Shown here: positions 39,970 through 50,500 of the stretch, piece by piece
Layout of the letters: every line of letters begins with the position of its first letter
Position numbering within the stretch: the first letter of the stretch is position 1
Origin: CAYVTD01 sp964454445
GTDB lineage: Bacteria > Bacteroidota > Ignavibacteria > Kapaibacteriales > UBA2268
Length of the DNA stretch: 54,065 nt
Reading direction: 5' to 3'
Assembly (NCBI GenBank): GCA_964454445.1
Contig: CAYVTD010000020.1
Coordinates: 1-54,065 of the forward strand
The notes under the pieces: generated by a model
Databases searched by the model: none
Told to the model about the DNA's origin: nothing
What the model saw: only the letters and a program-made list of their open reading frames with translations
Made by a program: the position numbers and the translations under genes

Positions 39970-42060
39970 TTAATTATTTGCTCTTTTCTTCTCATTATAG
40001 TCTTTTATTATATCTTCCTGCACTGACTTTGGCACTGGAGTATATTTTAAAAATTCCATTGTAAATTCTGCTTTCCCTTGTGTATTGCTCCTGAGATCTG
40101 TTGCATAGCCAAATAAATCTTTTAACGGGGCTTCGGCTTCTATTGTTACATAACCATATTCCATCTTTGTGTTCAATATCATTCCACGTCGTTGATTTAT
40201 TAGACCGATGACCGACCCCTGAAATTCTTCAGGTGTAGTTGTTTCAAGTTTCATAATGGGTTCGAGTATTATTGGCGCGGCTTTTTTCATTGTCTCGCGT
40301 ATTGCAGCTTTAGCAGCTGTATGGAATGCCTTTTCAGAGGAATCTACAGGATGCGTCTGTCCATCATTTATTTCAACTTTCACACCTACAATTGGTTGAT
40401 CTATTAAAAAACCATCGTGGAGCTGCTCTTGAAAGCCTTTGTCGCAAGCTGGAATATATTCCTTGGGTATTACTCCGCCAACTATTCTATTACTAAATTC
40501 ATATTCAGATGTTTCATCTTCTAGTCTGTCGATATAACCGGCTATTCTTGCATATTGTCCAGCACCACCTGTTTGTTTCTTGTGAGTGTAATTAAACTCG
40601 ACTCGCCGGGTTATTGTTTCGCGGTAAGCTACTTTGGGACGTCCAACGATTACTTCACAATCATATTCTCTGCGAATACGCTCTACATAGATTTCCAAAT
40701 GAAGTTCGCCCATACCGCTGATAATTGTTTCGCGGCTTTCCTCGTCGTATTTTATTCTGAAAGTAGGATCTTCTTTAATAAACCTGTTTATCGCCTTGGA
40801 AAAATTTACTTGTTTAGATTTTTCCTTGGGTGCAATTGACAATTCAAGCACAGGATTAGGCACAAACATCGATGTCATTGTATAATTAACATTGCCGTCA
40901 GTAAAAGTATCTCCCGATGAACATTCGACTCCAAACATTGCCACTATATCGCCTGGACCAGCCTGTGGAATGTCGTTCATTTGTGAAGCGTGCATACGAA
41001 CTAATCTCGGAACCTTTATTCTTTTCTTGTTATTCATATTATACAGGTAGTCGCCTTTTTTCACCATACCTTGATAGATGCGAATATAGGTCAATTGTCC
41101 GAACTGTCCTTCTTCGAGCTTGAAGGCTAGAGCTACTGTCGGTTTGTTTGTTTCAGGCATTAGCTCTATGGACGATTCTTCGTTGTCCATGTCAAGAGCT
41201 TTGTTGGTAATGTCTAAGGGATTGGGTAAAAAATTGCAAATGCCATCGAGCAGGTTTTGTATGCCTTTGTTTTTCTTCGCAGTTCCAACAAAAACTGGTG
41301 TAATTAATTGCGATATAGTTAATCTTCTAATTACAGGTAAAAGTTCGTTTTCACTAACTTCTTCTTCGGCAAGAAATTTTTCTGCAATTCCATCATCATA
41401 ATCTGAAATCACTTCGACCAACTGTTCGCGACGTGTTTTTGCCTCCTCAAATAAATAATCAGGAATACTGGCATAGTGGATTTGCTCGCCCATTTCGCCA
41501 TCATAATATACTGCTTGCATTTTAAGTAAATCCACAAGTCCTTGAAATTTGTCTTCAAGCCCGATAGGCATAGTAATTAATGCAGGTCTCAAAGACAATT
41601 TTTCGTTTAGTTGTGTTATTATTTTATCAGGATTAGCACCCGAGCGATCCACTTTGTTGATAAACACTATCCGGGGCACATTGTAACGACGCATTTGCCT
41701 ATCAACGGTCAAGGTTTGGCTTTGTACACCAGCCACACCACACAAAACAAGCACAGCTCCATCAAGCACGCGGAGTGCTCTTTCAACTTCAACTGTAAAA
41801 TCAATATGACCAGGCGTATCTATAAGGTTAATATTCCAGTCTTTCCATTGGCAAAATGTTGCTGCAGATTGTATTGTAATGCCTTTTTCCCGCTCCAAAT
41901 CCATCGAATCCATTGTTGGTCCAGCGCCAGATTTGCTTCCTGTTTCGATTACTTGATGGATCTTTCCAGTATAATAGAGCACCCGCTCGCTCAAAGTAGT
42001 CTTACCTGAGTCGATATGAGCTGCGATTCCAATATTCCGGAGTTTCTCTATTTCTTGCAT
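39970..42060 (-). CDS. elongation factor G, EFG1/mitochondrial-like paralogue
   Basis: 696 residues with all EF-G domains. The N-terminus is RNIGIAAHIDSGKTTLSERV and the switch region reads GPTMDSMDLEREKGITIQSA. Both features (Ser in HIDSGKTTL, and MDSM.LER..GITIQSAAT) match mitochondrial EFG1 and the spdEFG1 group of spirochaetes, planctomycetes and relatives, not canonical bacterial EF-G. Motifs DTPGHIDF, NKVDRSGANPDK and the C-terminal FGYATDLRSNTQGKAEFTME are intact. In organisms with the pair, EFG1 performs translocation and EFG2 performs recycling. The gene starts only 26 bases after the rpoC terminator, so it depends on read-through or a promoter inside rpoC, and it ends 153 bases before rpsL. 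Confidence 0.88.
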   Translation of the reverse strand: MQEIEKLRNIGIAAHIDSGKTTLSERVLYYTGKIHQVIETGSKSGAGPTMDSMDLEREKGITIQSAATFCQWKDWNINLIDTPGHIDFTVEVERALRVLDGAVLVLCGVAGVQSQTLTVDRQMRRYNVPRIVFINKVDRSGANPDKIITQLNEKLSLRPALITMPIGLEDKFQGLVDLLKMQAVYYDGEMGEQIHYASIPDYLFEEAKTRREQLVEVISDYDDGIAEKFLAEEEVSENELLPVIRRLTISQLITPVFVGTAKKNKGIQNLLDGICNFLPNPLDITNKALDMDNEESSIELMPETNKPTVALAFKLEEGQFGQLTYIRIYQGMVKKGDYLYNMNNKKRIKVPRLVRMHASQMNDIPQAGPGDIVAMFGVECSSGDTFTDGNVNYTMTSMFVPNPVLELSIAPKEKSKQVNFSKAINRFIKEDPTFRIKYDEESRETIISGMGELHLEIYVERIRREYDCEVIVGRPKVAYRETITRRVEFNYTHKKQTGGAGQYARIAGYIDRLEDETSEYEFSNRIVGGVIPKEYIPACDKGFQEQLHDGFLIDQPIVGVKVEINDGQTHPVDSSEKAFHTAAKAAIRETMKKAAPIILEPIMKLETTTPEEFQGSVIGLINQRRGMILNTKMEYGYVTIEAEAPLKDLFGYATDLRSNTQGKAEFTMEFLKYTPVPKSVQEDIIKDYNEKKRANN

Positions 42061-42086
42061 TGTTTTTTGTAGATTATTACTTTGAC

Positions 42087-42118
42087 AAAAAAGCCGCTTC
42101 GATTTGATAAAGCGGCTT
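42087..42118 (-). terminator. rho-independent terminator after rpoC
   Basis: On the minus strand AAGCCGCTT (42110-42118) pairs perfectly with AAGCGGCTT (42091-42099) around a ten-base loop, followed by TTTTTT. It lies 26 bases after the rpoC stop and closes the secE-to-rpoC transcript. Confidence 0.88.
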
Positions 42119-42143
42119 AAATTATATGTTCCTATATTAAAAC

Positions 42144-45100
42144 TTATATCAAATCTGAATAATTCTTCTCTTCATCAACCTTCTTTATTGACTCTTCCGC
42201 CGGCTCTGGTTCGCTGCGATGGCGTCTGCCAAAAATATTAGGTATCTCACTTGTTATCACCATTTCCTGGTAATCTCTTAATCCAGTACCTGCTGGAACA
42301 AGCTGACCGAGGATAATGTTTTCTTTCAAGCCGATAAGATTGTCAACTTTGCCTGCGACACTTGCATCAGACAGCACACGAGTAGTTTCCTGGAACGAAG
42401 CCGCGGAAAGCCAGCTTTCTGTTGAAAGTGATGCCTGGGTAATACCGAGCAAAAGTGGCACTGCAATCGCAGGCTCGGCGGCTCGAAACTCGACAATCCG
42501 TTTGCCTTTTTTCTTTAGTTCCGTATTTGTTTCGCGAATTTTTCTTTTTGACACAAGCTGCTGGTTTTTAAATTTTGAATCTCCTTTGTCGGTTACCACG
42601 ACATGTTTTTTCAATTTTTCATTTTCGTCAGTAAACACTATCCTGTCCACTTGATCATTTTCCAAGAAAGAAGAGTCGCCGCTTTCGCTTACTTTCACTT
42701 TTTGGAGCATTTGTCTGACTATCACCTCGATATGCTTGTCGTTGATCTTTACACCCTGCATACGATATACTTCCTGAATCTCATTTACAAGATACTCTTG
42801 AACAGCATAAGCACCCTTGATAGTCAAAATATCATGGGGATTGACTGAACCTTCGGTTAACCGGTCGCCTGCATGGACAAAATCATCTTCTTGCACTAAA
42901 ATATATTTGCCCATTGCAACCGGATATTCAAATTTCGATTTACCATCTTCAGATGTAACTTCTATCACTCTTAGACCGCGTTTTGGCTTGCCAAAAGACA
43001 CGTAACCATCTATTTCAGAGACAATAGCAGGATTCTGGGGCGATCTCGATTCAAAGAGTTCGGTTACGCGTGGAAGACCGCCTGTAATGTCTCTTGTCCT
43101 GCCTAAATCTCTCGGGATTTTAACTAATGGAATGCCAACACCAACTATTTCATTATCATCTACGCGAATTTGCGCCTTTGTCGGTATTGAGTATTGCTTG
43201 ATAACAACACCATTTTCGTCTAATACTTCGATTGTAGGTGATTTTGTCCTGTCTTTAGAATCGATAACTACTTTAGTGATATGCCCTGTTTGTTCATCAT
43301 TTACTTCACGGAAAGTGATATTGTGATACAAGTCCTTATATCTAATTCTGCCGGCGACCTCAGTTACAATAGTAGTGTTGTAAGGATCCCATTCATATAT
43401 CATTTGTCCTTTTCTCACCTTATCGCCATCGTGAACTTTTAAAACAGCGCCATAAGTAGCATCGTATTTCGTAAGATTTCTGTTGCTGTCAGGGTCAACG
43501 ATGTTGATAACACCGTTGCGACTGACGACAATTTGTACCTCACCCTCTTCTTCTTCGTATCTGACAATTCTCACGTTTTCAAAGCTGATCACACCTTCGA
43601 ATTTCGCCAGAACAGACGATTGCGAAGCAACAAGCAAAGCAGTGCCGCCTGTATGGAAAGTTCTAAGAGTTAGCTGTGTACCTGGTTCGCCGATGGATTG
43701 TGAAGCAATCGTTCCGACGGCTTCGCCAATATCGACAATTTTGCCGGTAGCTAGATTCTTACCATAACATTTTGCACAGACACCACGACGGGATTCACAA
43801 GTTAATACCGATCGAATTGCTACTTTTTCGAGTGAAGTTTGCTCGATTTTCTGGGCTATTTCTTCGTCTATTGTTTCGTCTTTACGGACAATTAACTCAT
43901 CAGTTAACGGATCAATGACATCAGCAAACGCCACGCGTCCGAGAATGCGTTCGTATAGAGGCTCTTTGACCTCTTCGCCTTCTTTCAGAGCCGCCATTTC
44001 GACGCCTCTGACAGCGACGCAGTCTTCTTCGGAGATAATCATATCTTGAGCCACGTCGTGTAAACGGCGGGTAAGATAGCCAGCATCAGCGGTTTTCAGC
44101 GCCGTATCCGCCAAACCTTTTCTTGCACCGTGAGTAGAGATAAAATACTCGAGAATGGAGAGTCCCTCTCTGAAATTTGCAATAATTGGGTTTTCAATAA
44201 GCTCGCCAGTAGAGCCAGACAGTGATTTCTTGGGCTTAGCCATCAATCCACGCATACCTGCGAGCTGCCGGATTTGTTCTTTTGAACCTCTCGCCTGCGA
44301 ATCGAGCATCATCCAGAATGGATTAAATCCCTGGCCTGTTCTTTGAAGCTGTGTGTATAATCGGTCGGCAACGTGGTTGGTAGCTGTTGACCAAGTATCA
44401 ATTATCTTGTTGTATCTTTCGCCTCCGCTGATAACACCATTTTGATATGCAAACTCGATTTCGTTGATTTTCTTTTGTGCTTGTGCGATAATCTTTACTT
44501 TCTCTGCGGGAACTAACACATCTTGGATGCTTACAGAGAGGCCCCCTTTTGTTGCATAAGTAAAACCGGTATCTTTTAATTTATCGAGAAACTCAACAGT
44601 TTTTGCTAATCCAGCTTTGCGAAAACAGATACCAATGATTTGTCTTAATCGTTTTTTTGTCAATAATTCATTTAAAAAGCCTATTTCTTCTGGCACTATT
44701 TCGTTGAAAATGATGCGTCCTGTCGTTGTTTCGATTATCTTGCCATCGATACGAACTTTGATTCTGGCATGAAGGTCAATCACATTACTATTGAATGCTA
44801 TTATTACTTCTTCCTTGTTTGAAAATAATTTTCCTTCGCCTCTTACTTCATTTTTGGATTTAGTAAGATAATACACACCTAAAACCATATCTTGTGATGG
44901 AACAGCAATAGGATCGCCATTTTGAGTGTGCATAATATTATGAGGTGCTAAAATCAAGAGTAGTGATTCGAGTTGAGCCTCGAAACTTAATGGAAGGTGG
45001 ACCGCCATTTGGTCACCGTCAAAATCAGCATTGAATGCAGTACATACTAATGGGTGCAATTGGATAGCCTTGCCTTCGATTAATCGGGGCTGAAATGCCT

Positions 45101-46427
45101 GGATGCCGAGCCGGTGAAGAGTAGGCGCACGGTTGAGCAACACCGGGTGTCCTTCGATTACTTTTTCAAGAATATCCCAAACTTCGTTAGTCTTGCGTTC
45201 GACCATCTTTTTCGCGCTTTTCACCGTTTTGACATGTCCGCGTTCGATAAGTTTTCTTATAATAAAAGGCTTGAAAAGCTCGACAGCCATATCTTTTGGC
45301 AATCCACACTCGTGAATTTTTAATTCTGGTCCAACGACGATAACCGATCTACCGGAATAGTCTACACGCTTGCCAAGAAGATTTTGACGGAAACGTCCTG
45401 TTTTGCCTTTGAGAGTATCAGAAAGTGATTTCAAAGCTCTTTGCGATTCACTTCTGACGGCTCGACGGCTGTTGTCGAAGAGTGCATCGACTGATTCCTG
45501 AAGCATACGCTTTTCGTTTCTAAGAATCACCTCAGGCGCTTTTATGTCGATAAGCCGTTTTAAGCGATTATTTCTGATAATGACACGACGGTAAAGATCG
45601 TTTAAGTCTGAAGTAGCAAACCTGCCTCCTTCAAGAGGCACAAGAGGCCTCAAATCAGGCGGTGTAACCGGTATTATATCCAGTACCATCCACTCAGGAC
45701 GATTAACCGGCTCTACTTCGTCTTTCATCCTGAAAGAATCAAGCACACGCAATCTTTTTAAAAGATCTGCCTTTTTTTGCTGGGAAGTCTCTGTTTTTAA
45801 AATCTCTTTTAATTCAAAATAAGTCTGGTCGGGATCTACTCTTTTTAAAAGCTCTTTGATGGCTTCGCCGCCAATGAAAGCTAAAAACTTATTGGGGTCG
45901 TCGTCATCGAGATTTCGCTCTTGGCTTGTAAGATTATTCATCACTTCCAGATATTGGTCTTCGGTTAAAAGGTCTTTCTGGTGAAGTCCTGTATTACCTG
46001 GCTGCACTACGATATAAGATTCATAATAAACCACTCTTTCGATGTCCTTTGTAGGCATACCGAGTATGGCACTAATTTTACTGGGCAGCGTTCTTAAAAA
46101 CCAGATATGCACGACAGGAACAGCAAGCATAATATGCCCCATACGTTCGCGGCGAACCGATTTCTGGGTTACTTCCACGCCGCAGCGGTCGCAAACAATA
46201 CCTTTATACCGGATCCGTTTATATTTTCCACAGGCGCACTCCCAATCGCGGATTGGACCGAAAATTTTCTCGCAAAATAGCCCATCTTTTTCTGGCCGGA
46301 AAGAGCGGTAATTTATCGTTTCCGGTTTGGTTACCTCACCGCGCGAGCGGTTAAGGATATCGTCCGGTGAAGCAATTTTTATAGCGATGCTCGAAAAGCC
46401 CCTTTTTGGAATTGATTTTGACTGCAT
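42144..46427 (-). CDS. rpoC: DNA-directed RNA polymerase beta' subunit
   Basis: 1427 residues. The N-terminal zinc site is CACGKYKRIRYKGIVCDRCG (about 61-80). The catalytic magnesium loop NADFDGDQMAVHLPL is near residue 464-478. The second zinc site CESRRGVCAKCYG is near 875. The length and the end (RHRSEPEPAEESIKKVDEEK) are in the Bacteroidota/Chlorobiota range. An AGAGGTG Shine-Dalgarno precedes the ATG. It follows rpoB by 42 bases and is followed by a strong terminator. Confidence 0.98.
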   Translation of the reverse strand: MQSKSIPKRGFSSIAIKIASPDDILNRSRGEVTKPETINYRSFRPEKDGLFCEKIFGPIRDWECACGKYKRIRYKGIVCDRCGVEVTQKSVRRERMGHIMLAVPVVHIWFLRTLPSKISAILGMPTKDIERVVYYESYIVVQPGNTGLHQKDLLTEDQYLEVMNNLTSQERNLDDDDPNKFLAFIGGEAIKELLKRVDPDQTYFELKEILKTETSQQKKADLLKRLRVLDSFRMKDEVEPVNRPEWMVLDIIPVTPPDLRPLVPLEGGRFATSDLNDLYRRVIIRNNRLKRLIDIKAPEVILRNEKRMLQESVDALFDNSRRAVRSESQRALKSLSDTLKGKTGRFRQNLLGKRVDYSGRSVIVVGPELKIHECGLPKDMAVELFKPFIIRKLIERGHVKTVKSAKKMVERKTNEVWDILEKVIEGHPVLLNRAPTLHRLGIQAFQPRLIEGKAIQLHPLVCTAFNADFDGDQMAVHLPLSFEAQLESLLLILAPHNIMHTQNGDPIAVPSQDMVLGVYYLTKSKNEVRGEGKLFSNKEEVIIAFNSNVIDLHARIKVRIDGKIIETTTGRIIFNEIVPEEIGFLNELLTKKRLRQIIGICFRKAGLAKTVEFLDKLKDTGFTYATKGGLSVSIQDVLVPAEKVKIIAQAQKKINEIEFAYQNGVISGGERYNKIIDTWSTATNHVADRLYTQLQRTGQGFNPFWMMLDSQARGSKEQIRQLAGMRGLMAKPKKSLSGSTGELIENPIIANFREGLSILEYFISTHGARKGLADTALKTADAGYLTRRLHDVAQDMIISEEDCVAVRGVEMAALKEGEEVKEPLYERILGRVAFADVIDPLTDELIVRKDETIDEEIAQKIEQTSLEKVAIRSVLTCESRRGVCAKCYGKNLATGKIVDIGEAVGTIASQSIGEPGTQLTLRTFHTGGTALLVASQSSVLAKFEGVISFENVRIVRYEEEEGEVQIVVSRNGVINIVDPDSNRNLTKYDATYGAVLKVHDGDKVRKGQMIYEWDPYNTTIVTEVAGRIRYKDLYHNITFREVNDEQTGHITKVVIDSKDRTKSPTIEVLDENGVVIKQYSIPTKAQIRVDDNEIVGVGIPLVKIPRDLGRTRDITGGLPRVTELFESRSPQNPAIVSEIDGYVSFGKPKRGLRVIEVTSEDGKSKFEYPVAMGKYILVQEDDFVHAGDRLTEGSVNPHDILTIKGAYAVQEYLVNEIQEVYRMQGVKINDKHIEVIVRQMLQKVKVSESGDSSFLENDQVDRIVFTDENEKLKKHVVVTDKGDSKFKNQQLVSKRKIRETNTELKKKGKRIVEFRAAEPAIAVPLLLGITQASLSTESWLSAASFQETTRVLSDASVAGKVDNLIGLKENIILGQLVPAGTGLRDYQEMVITSEIPNIFGRRHRSEPEPAEESIKKVDEEKNYSDLI

Positions 46428-46469
46428 TTATACACCTCTGCTTCTTTTTGATTTTTTTCTTCTTTAAAT

Positions 46470-49400
46470 TTAATGAATGTCAATATCAAGGCATAAGCCC
46501 TGAAGCTCGCGAACGAGCACGTTGAACGACTCCGGTATATTTGGATTAGGCATATTTTCACCTTTGACGATACTTTCATATCCTCTGGCTCTTCCCTGAA
46601 CATCGTCAGATTTCACAGTAATCATTTCCTGCAAAGTATGGGCTGCACCATAAGCCTCGAGCGCCCACACTTCCATCTCGCCAAGTCGCTGACCGCCAAA
46701 TTGAGCTTTTCCGCCTAATGGTTGTTGAGTTATTAGCGAATAAGGGCCTATGGAGCGGGCATGAATTTTATCTTCTACAAGGTGCGATAGCTTAAGCATA
46801 TAAATCTGTCCAACAGTTATCTTTTCTTTGAAAGTGTCTCCTGTGCGACCGTCATAAAGCACTGTTTTGCCGTCTATAGGCAAGCCAGCTTTGTCAAGAT
46901 AACTGCTCACGTCTTCCCATGAGGCACCATCAAATATTGGTGTTGCAAAATAAACACCGAGCTTTTCCGCTGCCCAGCCAAGAGCAGTCTCATACAATTG
47001 ACCCAAGTTCATACGAGAAGGCACGCCTAAAGGATTTAAAATAATATCGACTGGAGTGCCATCGGGCAAGAATGGCATATCTTCTGCTGGGACTATTTTC
47101 GAGACAATACCCTTGTTGCCATGCCGTCCTGCCATTTTGTCGCCGACTTGCAATTTTCGCTTTTTGGCGACATATACCTTAGCCATTTGCAAAATACCTG
47201 GTTGTAATTCGTCGCCTGACAGAATTTTATTTCTTTCAGCACGGAAGTCGGTTATGGTGTCATTTCTTACAAATAGATAGTTGGCAAGCATTTCTTTTAA
47301 TAGAATATTAGTTTCTTCATCCGAGCAAATTGACTTCTCATAGTCAATCAATTCGGGTTTTAAGCCACCATCTTTATATTTTTTTGTTATTTGCTCTGCA
47401 TGTATCGTCGTGCCACTTCTAAAAATACTAGCCCCGTTGGTATGTTGGAAACTAACGGCAGTTTTGCCATCTAAAATCTTAATAAGCCGATTTACGCAAT
47501 CATCATCAATAGCACGTATTGCCTCGGTTTCGCGGCGGCTTAGCATTTCTTGGCGATTCTTCTCAATATTCTTATTATCTTTTTGCGATGTAACCACTCG
47601 CCTTGTAAAAAGTTTAGTATTGATAACAACTCCTTTAATACCTGGCGTTGCTTTCAAAGATACATCTTTGACATCACCGGCTTTGTCGCCAAAGATAGCC
47701 CTTAGCAATTTTTCTTCTGGGGTCGGATCAGTCTCGCCTTTTGGTGTAATTTTCCCGATTAAAATATCGCCTTCCAGCACTTTTGCGCCAGAGCGAATTA
47801 TACCGTTGTCATTCAAATCTTTTGTTGCTTCTTCGCTAACATTAGGTATCTCTCTAGTAAACTCTTCTTCGCCACGTTTGGTATCCCTAACTTGTAAAGA
47901 AAACTCCTCAATGTGAATAGAAGTAAATACATCTTCAGCTACGAGCCGTTGCGATAGTATAATAGCATCTTCAAAGTTATATCCTCTCCAGGGCATAAAC
48001 GCACACAGCACGTTCCTGCCAAGGGCAAGCTCGCCATCTCTTGTGCCTGCCCCATCGGCAAGAGGCATATCTTTTACTATTTTTTGCCCTGCTCTTACTA
48101 TTGGTCTTTGATTTATACAAGTGTCTTGATTCGTCCTGTAAAACTTCAATAATGGATAAGTTTTTACGAGTCGTTTCGAAAACGATACTATTTTTTCCCT
48201 GTCATTTCTTTTATCATCATAACGAACCCGTATGTAATCAGCACAAACATATTCAACAATACCATCTTCTTCGGCAAGCAACAGAGTACGTGAATCTTTG
48301 GCAACACGCGCCTCCATCCCTGTACCAACAAAAGGAGCTTGTGGTTTTAAAAGTGGCACTGCCTGCCTTTGCATATTCGAACCCATCAAGGCACGGTTGG
48401 CATCGTCATGCTCTAAAAATGGAATTAACGATGAAGCAGCACTTGTGATCTGATCGGTCGATACGTCGATGTATTCTACTTCTTCTGCTGACACAATAAC
48501 ATATTCTCCCGATTTCCTTGAATTAATTCTGTCTCCTATTAAATGCAAATTCTCATCGAATGGCGTCGATGCCGGGCAGATTACCTTGCCGTCTTCTTTC
48601 TCAGCTGTTAAATACTCAACTTCTTGGGTTATCACACCATTAACAACTTTATAATAAGGTGTTTCGATAAAACCAAGAGAATTAATTCTTGCATGGATGG
48701 CAAGAGAAGAAATCAAACCAATATTCGGACCTTCAGGAGTTTCTATTGGACATAACCGTCCATAATGAGTGTAGTGAACGTCGCGAACCTCAAAGCCAGC
48801 TCTTTCCCTTGTTAAGCCACCTGGACCGAGAGCTGAAGTTCTGCGTTTATGTGTCAGCTCGGCTAGCGGATTTGTCTGATCCATGAACTGTGACAACTGG
48901 TTTGTTCCAAAAAATTGATTGATGACAGAGCTAATAGTTCTTGCATTAACAAGGTCAGATGGAGATATATCTTCGTTGTCGGTTACGCTTAAGCGCTCTC
49001 TAATAGTCCTTGCCATTCTTGCCAGGCCGATATTAAACTGAGTTGTCAACTGCTCACCCACTGTCCTAACCCGGCGATTGCCCAGATGGTCGATGTCGTC
49101 TCCATGGCTTTTTGTTGCATGTAGGTTGATGAGGCGTTTAATTATCGAAACAAAGTCTTCATTAGTTAGTGTGGTATGCTCTATTGGTATGTCGAGTTTT
49201 AATTTATCATTTATTCTATACCTGCCAACAACGCCTAAGTCATATCTTTTTTCGTTGAAAAACAGTTTATCCAGCAGACCTTGAGCAGTTTCTATATCTG
49301 GCGGTTCGCTGGATCGCAGCTGTCTATATATTGTCTCAAGGGCGTCTTCTTTTGTTCTGGAAGTGTCTTTGGCAAGAGTCTTTGCTATGACGGGTTCCTC

Positions 49401-50300
49401 TGTTTCATCGAAAAACTTGTATAATCGCACATTGTCGAGTTCAGAATTTTTCATCAAATCGAAAAGGTCTTCATTTATAATCATATCACGAGTAGCAATA
49501 ATCTCGCCAGTGGAAATATCTATTACATCTGAAGCGATTTTCCTGCCGATGTGTTCTTCGTTGAAATCATCAGGTGTGATGTTTTCAGCCAAAGAAAACA
49601 ATTCGAGTAATTCCTCATCAGAAGAAAAGCCCAAAGCGCGAAGCAATGTCGTTACAGGAAATTTCTTTTTTCTGTCGATATAAGCATACATAACATCGTG
49701 GATATCAGTGGCAAATTCTACCCAGGAACCTCTGAAGGGAATGATTCTTGCTGTGTATATCCTTGTCCCATTCGGATGTAAAGCGTCATCGAAAAACACG
49801 CCTGGCGAGCGATGTAACTGAGAAACAATGACTCGCTCTGCTCCATTAATGATGAAAGTTCCTCGTGGGGTCATACAAGGTATTGTTCCTAGATATACAT
49901 CGGTTTCAATAGCGTTTATGTATTCTTCCGAGTTTTTGTCGGCACGGCTCGACAGCCGCAGGCGAGCTTTGAGCGGTTTGCTAAATGTCAGTTCCCTTTC
50001 CTGGCATTCTTCTTCAGAATATTTAGCTTTTTCTATATCATATTCGATAAACTCTAACTGGTAAATAGAAGAAGCATCTTCGATGGGAAAGTTACTTTTA
50101 AAAACCTGCTGGAGACCTTTGTTTTCGCGTTTACTTGGCTCGATGTCTTCTTGCAGGAACTCTTTATAGGAATGAAGTTGGACATGCAAAAAATCAAGAT
50201 ATTCAGATGCTTTGTGCGATTTAGCGAAATTGACCCTGTCTCTTAAACGCACAACGCTATTATCTTGAACAATTTTCAAATCGTTTATCTCTGCGTTCAC
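46470..50300 (-). CDS. rpoB: DNA-directed RNA polymerase beta subunit
   Basis: 1276 residues. The start is GTG at 50300, with a perfect AGGAGG six bases upstream. The rifampicin-pocket segment reads GTNQLSQFMDQTNPLAELTH then KRRTSALGPGGL (near 467-500), with the Asp, His and Ser whose changes give resistance all unmutated. The conserved RPIETPEG-like segment (RLCPIETPEGPNIG) and the C-terminal GGKAQFGGQRLGEMEVWALE and AYGAAHTLQEM are intact. It is preceded by a 221-base structured spacer with an attenuator-like hairpin, so its expression can be uncoupled from rplL. Confidence 0.98.
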   Translation of the reverse strand: MNAEINDLKIVQDNSVVRLRDRVNFAKSHKASEYLDFLHVQLHSYKEFLQEDIEPSKRENKGLQQVFKSNFPIEDASSIYQLEFIEYDIEKAKYSEEECQERELTFSKPLKARLRLSSRADKNSEEYINAIETDVYLGTIPCMTPRGTFIINGAERVIVSQLHRSPGVFFDDALHPNGTRIYTARIIPFRGSWVEFATDIHDVMYAYIDRKKKFPVTTLLRALGFSSDEELLELFSLAENITPDDFNEEHIGRKIASDVIDISTGEIIATRDMIINEDLFDLMKNSELDNVRLYKFFDETEEPVIAKTLAKDTSRTKEDALETIYRQLRSSEPPDIETAQGLLDKLFFNEKRYDLGVVGRYRINDKLKLDIPIEHTTLTNEDFVSIIKRLINLHATKSHGDDIDHLGNRRVRTVGEQLTTQFNIGLARMARTIRERLSVTDNEDISPSDLVNARTISSVINQFFGTNQLSQFMDQTNPLAELTHKRRTSALGPGGLTRERAGFEVRDVHYTHYGRLCPIETPEGPNIGLISSLAIHARINSLGFIETPYYKVVNGVITQEVEYLTAEKEDGKVICPASTPFDENLHLIGDRINSRKSGEYVIVSAEEVEYIDVSTDQITSAASSLIPFLEHDDANRALMGSNMQRQAVPLLKPQAPFVGTGMEARVAKDSRTLLLAEEDGIVEYVCADYIRVRYDDKRNDREKIVSFSKRLVKTYPLLKFYRTNQDTCINQRPIVRAGQKIVKDMPLADGAGTRDGELALGRNVLCAFMPWRGYNFEDAIILSQRLVAEDVFTSIHIEEFSLQVRDTKRGEEEFTREIPNVSEEATKDLNDNGIIRSGAKVLEGDILIGKITPKGETDPTPEEKLLRAIFGDKAGDVKDVSLKATPGIKGVVINTKLFTRRVVTSQKDNKNIEKNRQEMLSRRETEAIRAIDDDCVNRLIKILDGKTAVSFQHTNGASIFRSGTTIHAEQITKKYKDGGLKPELIDYEKSICSDEETNILLKEMLANYLFVRNDTITDFRAERNKILSGDELQPGILQMAKVYVAKKRKLQVGDKMAGRHGNKGIVSKIVPAEDMPFLPDGTPVDIILNPLGVPSRMNLGQLYETALGWAAEKLGVYFATPIFDGASWEDVSSYLDKAGLPIDGKTVLYDGRTGDTFKEKITVGQIYMLKLSHLVEDKIHARSIGPYSLITQQPLGGKAQFGGQRLGEMEVWALEAYGAAHTLQEMITVKSDDVQGRARGYESIVKGENMPNPNIPESFNVLVRELQGLCLDIDIH

Positions 50301-50328
50301 GAATTTCCTCCTGTAAAATTTTTAAATG

Positions 50329-50380
50329 AAAAACAGGACTTTTTGACATTTCTTCAATAAAGAAACGTTAAAAAATCCTG
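50329..50380 (-). terminator. attenuator hairpin ahead of rpoB
   Basis: On the minus strand a long, nearly perfect hairpin runs from CAGGATTTTTTAAC to GTCAAAAAGTCCTG (50334-50380; one mismatch and one wobble), with an inner TTTCTT/AAGAAA stem. It is followed by TTTTT. It lies 28 bases before the rpoB start, between rplL and rpoB, the place of the partial terminator known in E. coli. Confidence 0.65.
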
Positions 50381-50465
50381 GTCTAATTAGTCTTCAACTT
50401 TTGATTGTTCATTCCCTTTGGGGACCTGCCCGATAAATGAAACGGCAAAAAAGCAAAAAGCGAAC

Positions 50466-50500
50466 TCCCGAAGAGCAATCAGTTTTTTGCAACTTCGGGA
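50466..50500 (-). promoter_or_regulatory. hairpin just after rplL
   Basis: On the minus strand TCCCGAAG (50493-50500) pairs perfectly with CTTCGGGA (50466-50473). The 19-base loop contains GCAAAAAA, which could also pair with TTTTTTGC about 25 bases later. It lies 21 bases after the rplL stop. The following sequence has T clusters (CTTTTTGCTTTTTTGC) rather than a clean tract, so it could be an RNA-processing, pausing or partial-termination element. Confidence 0.4.
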
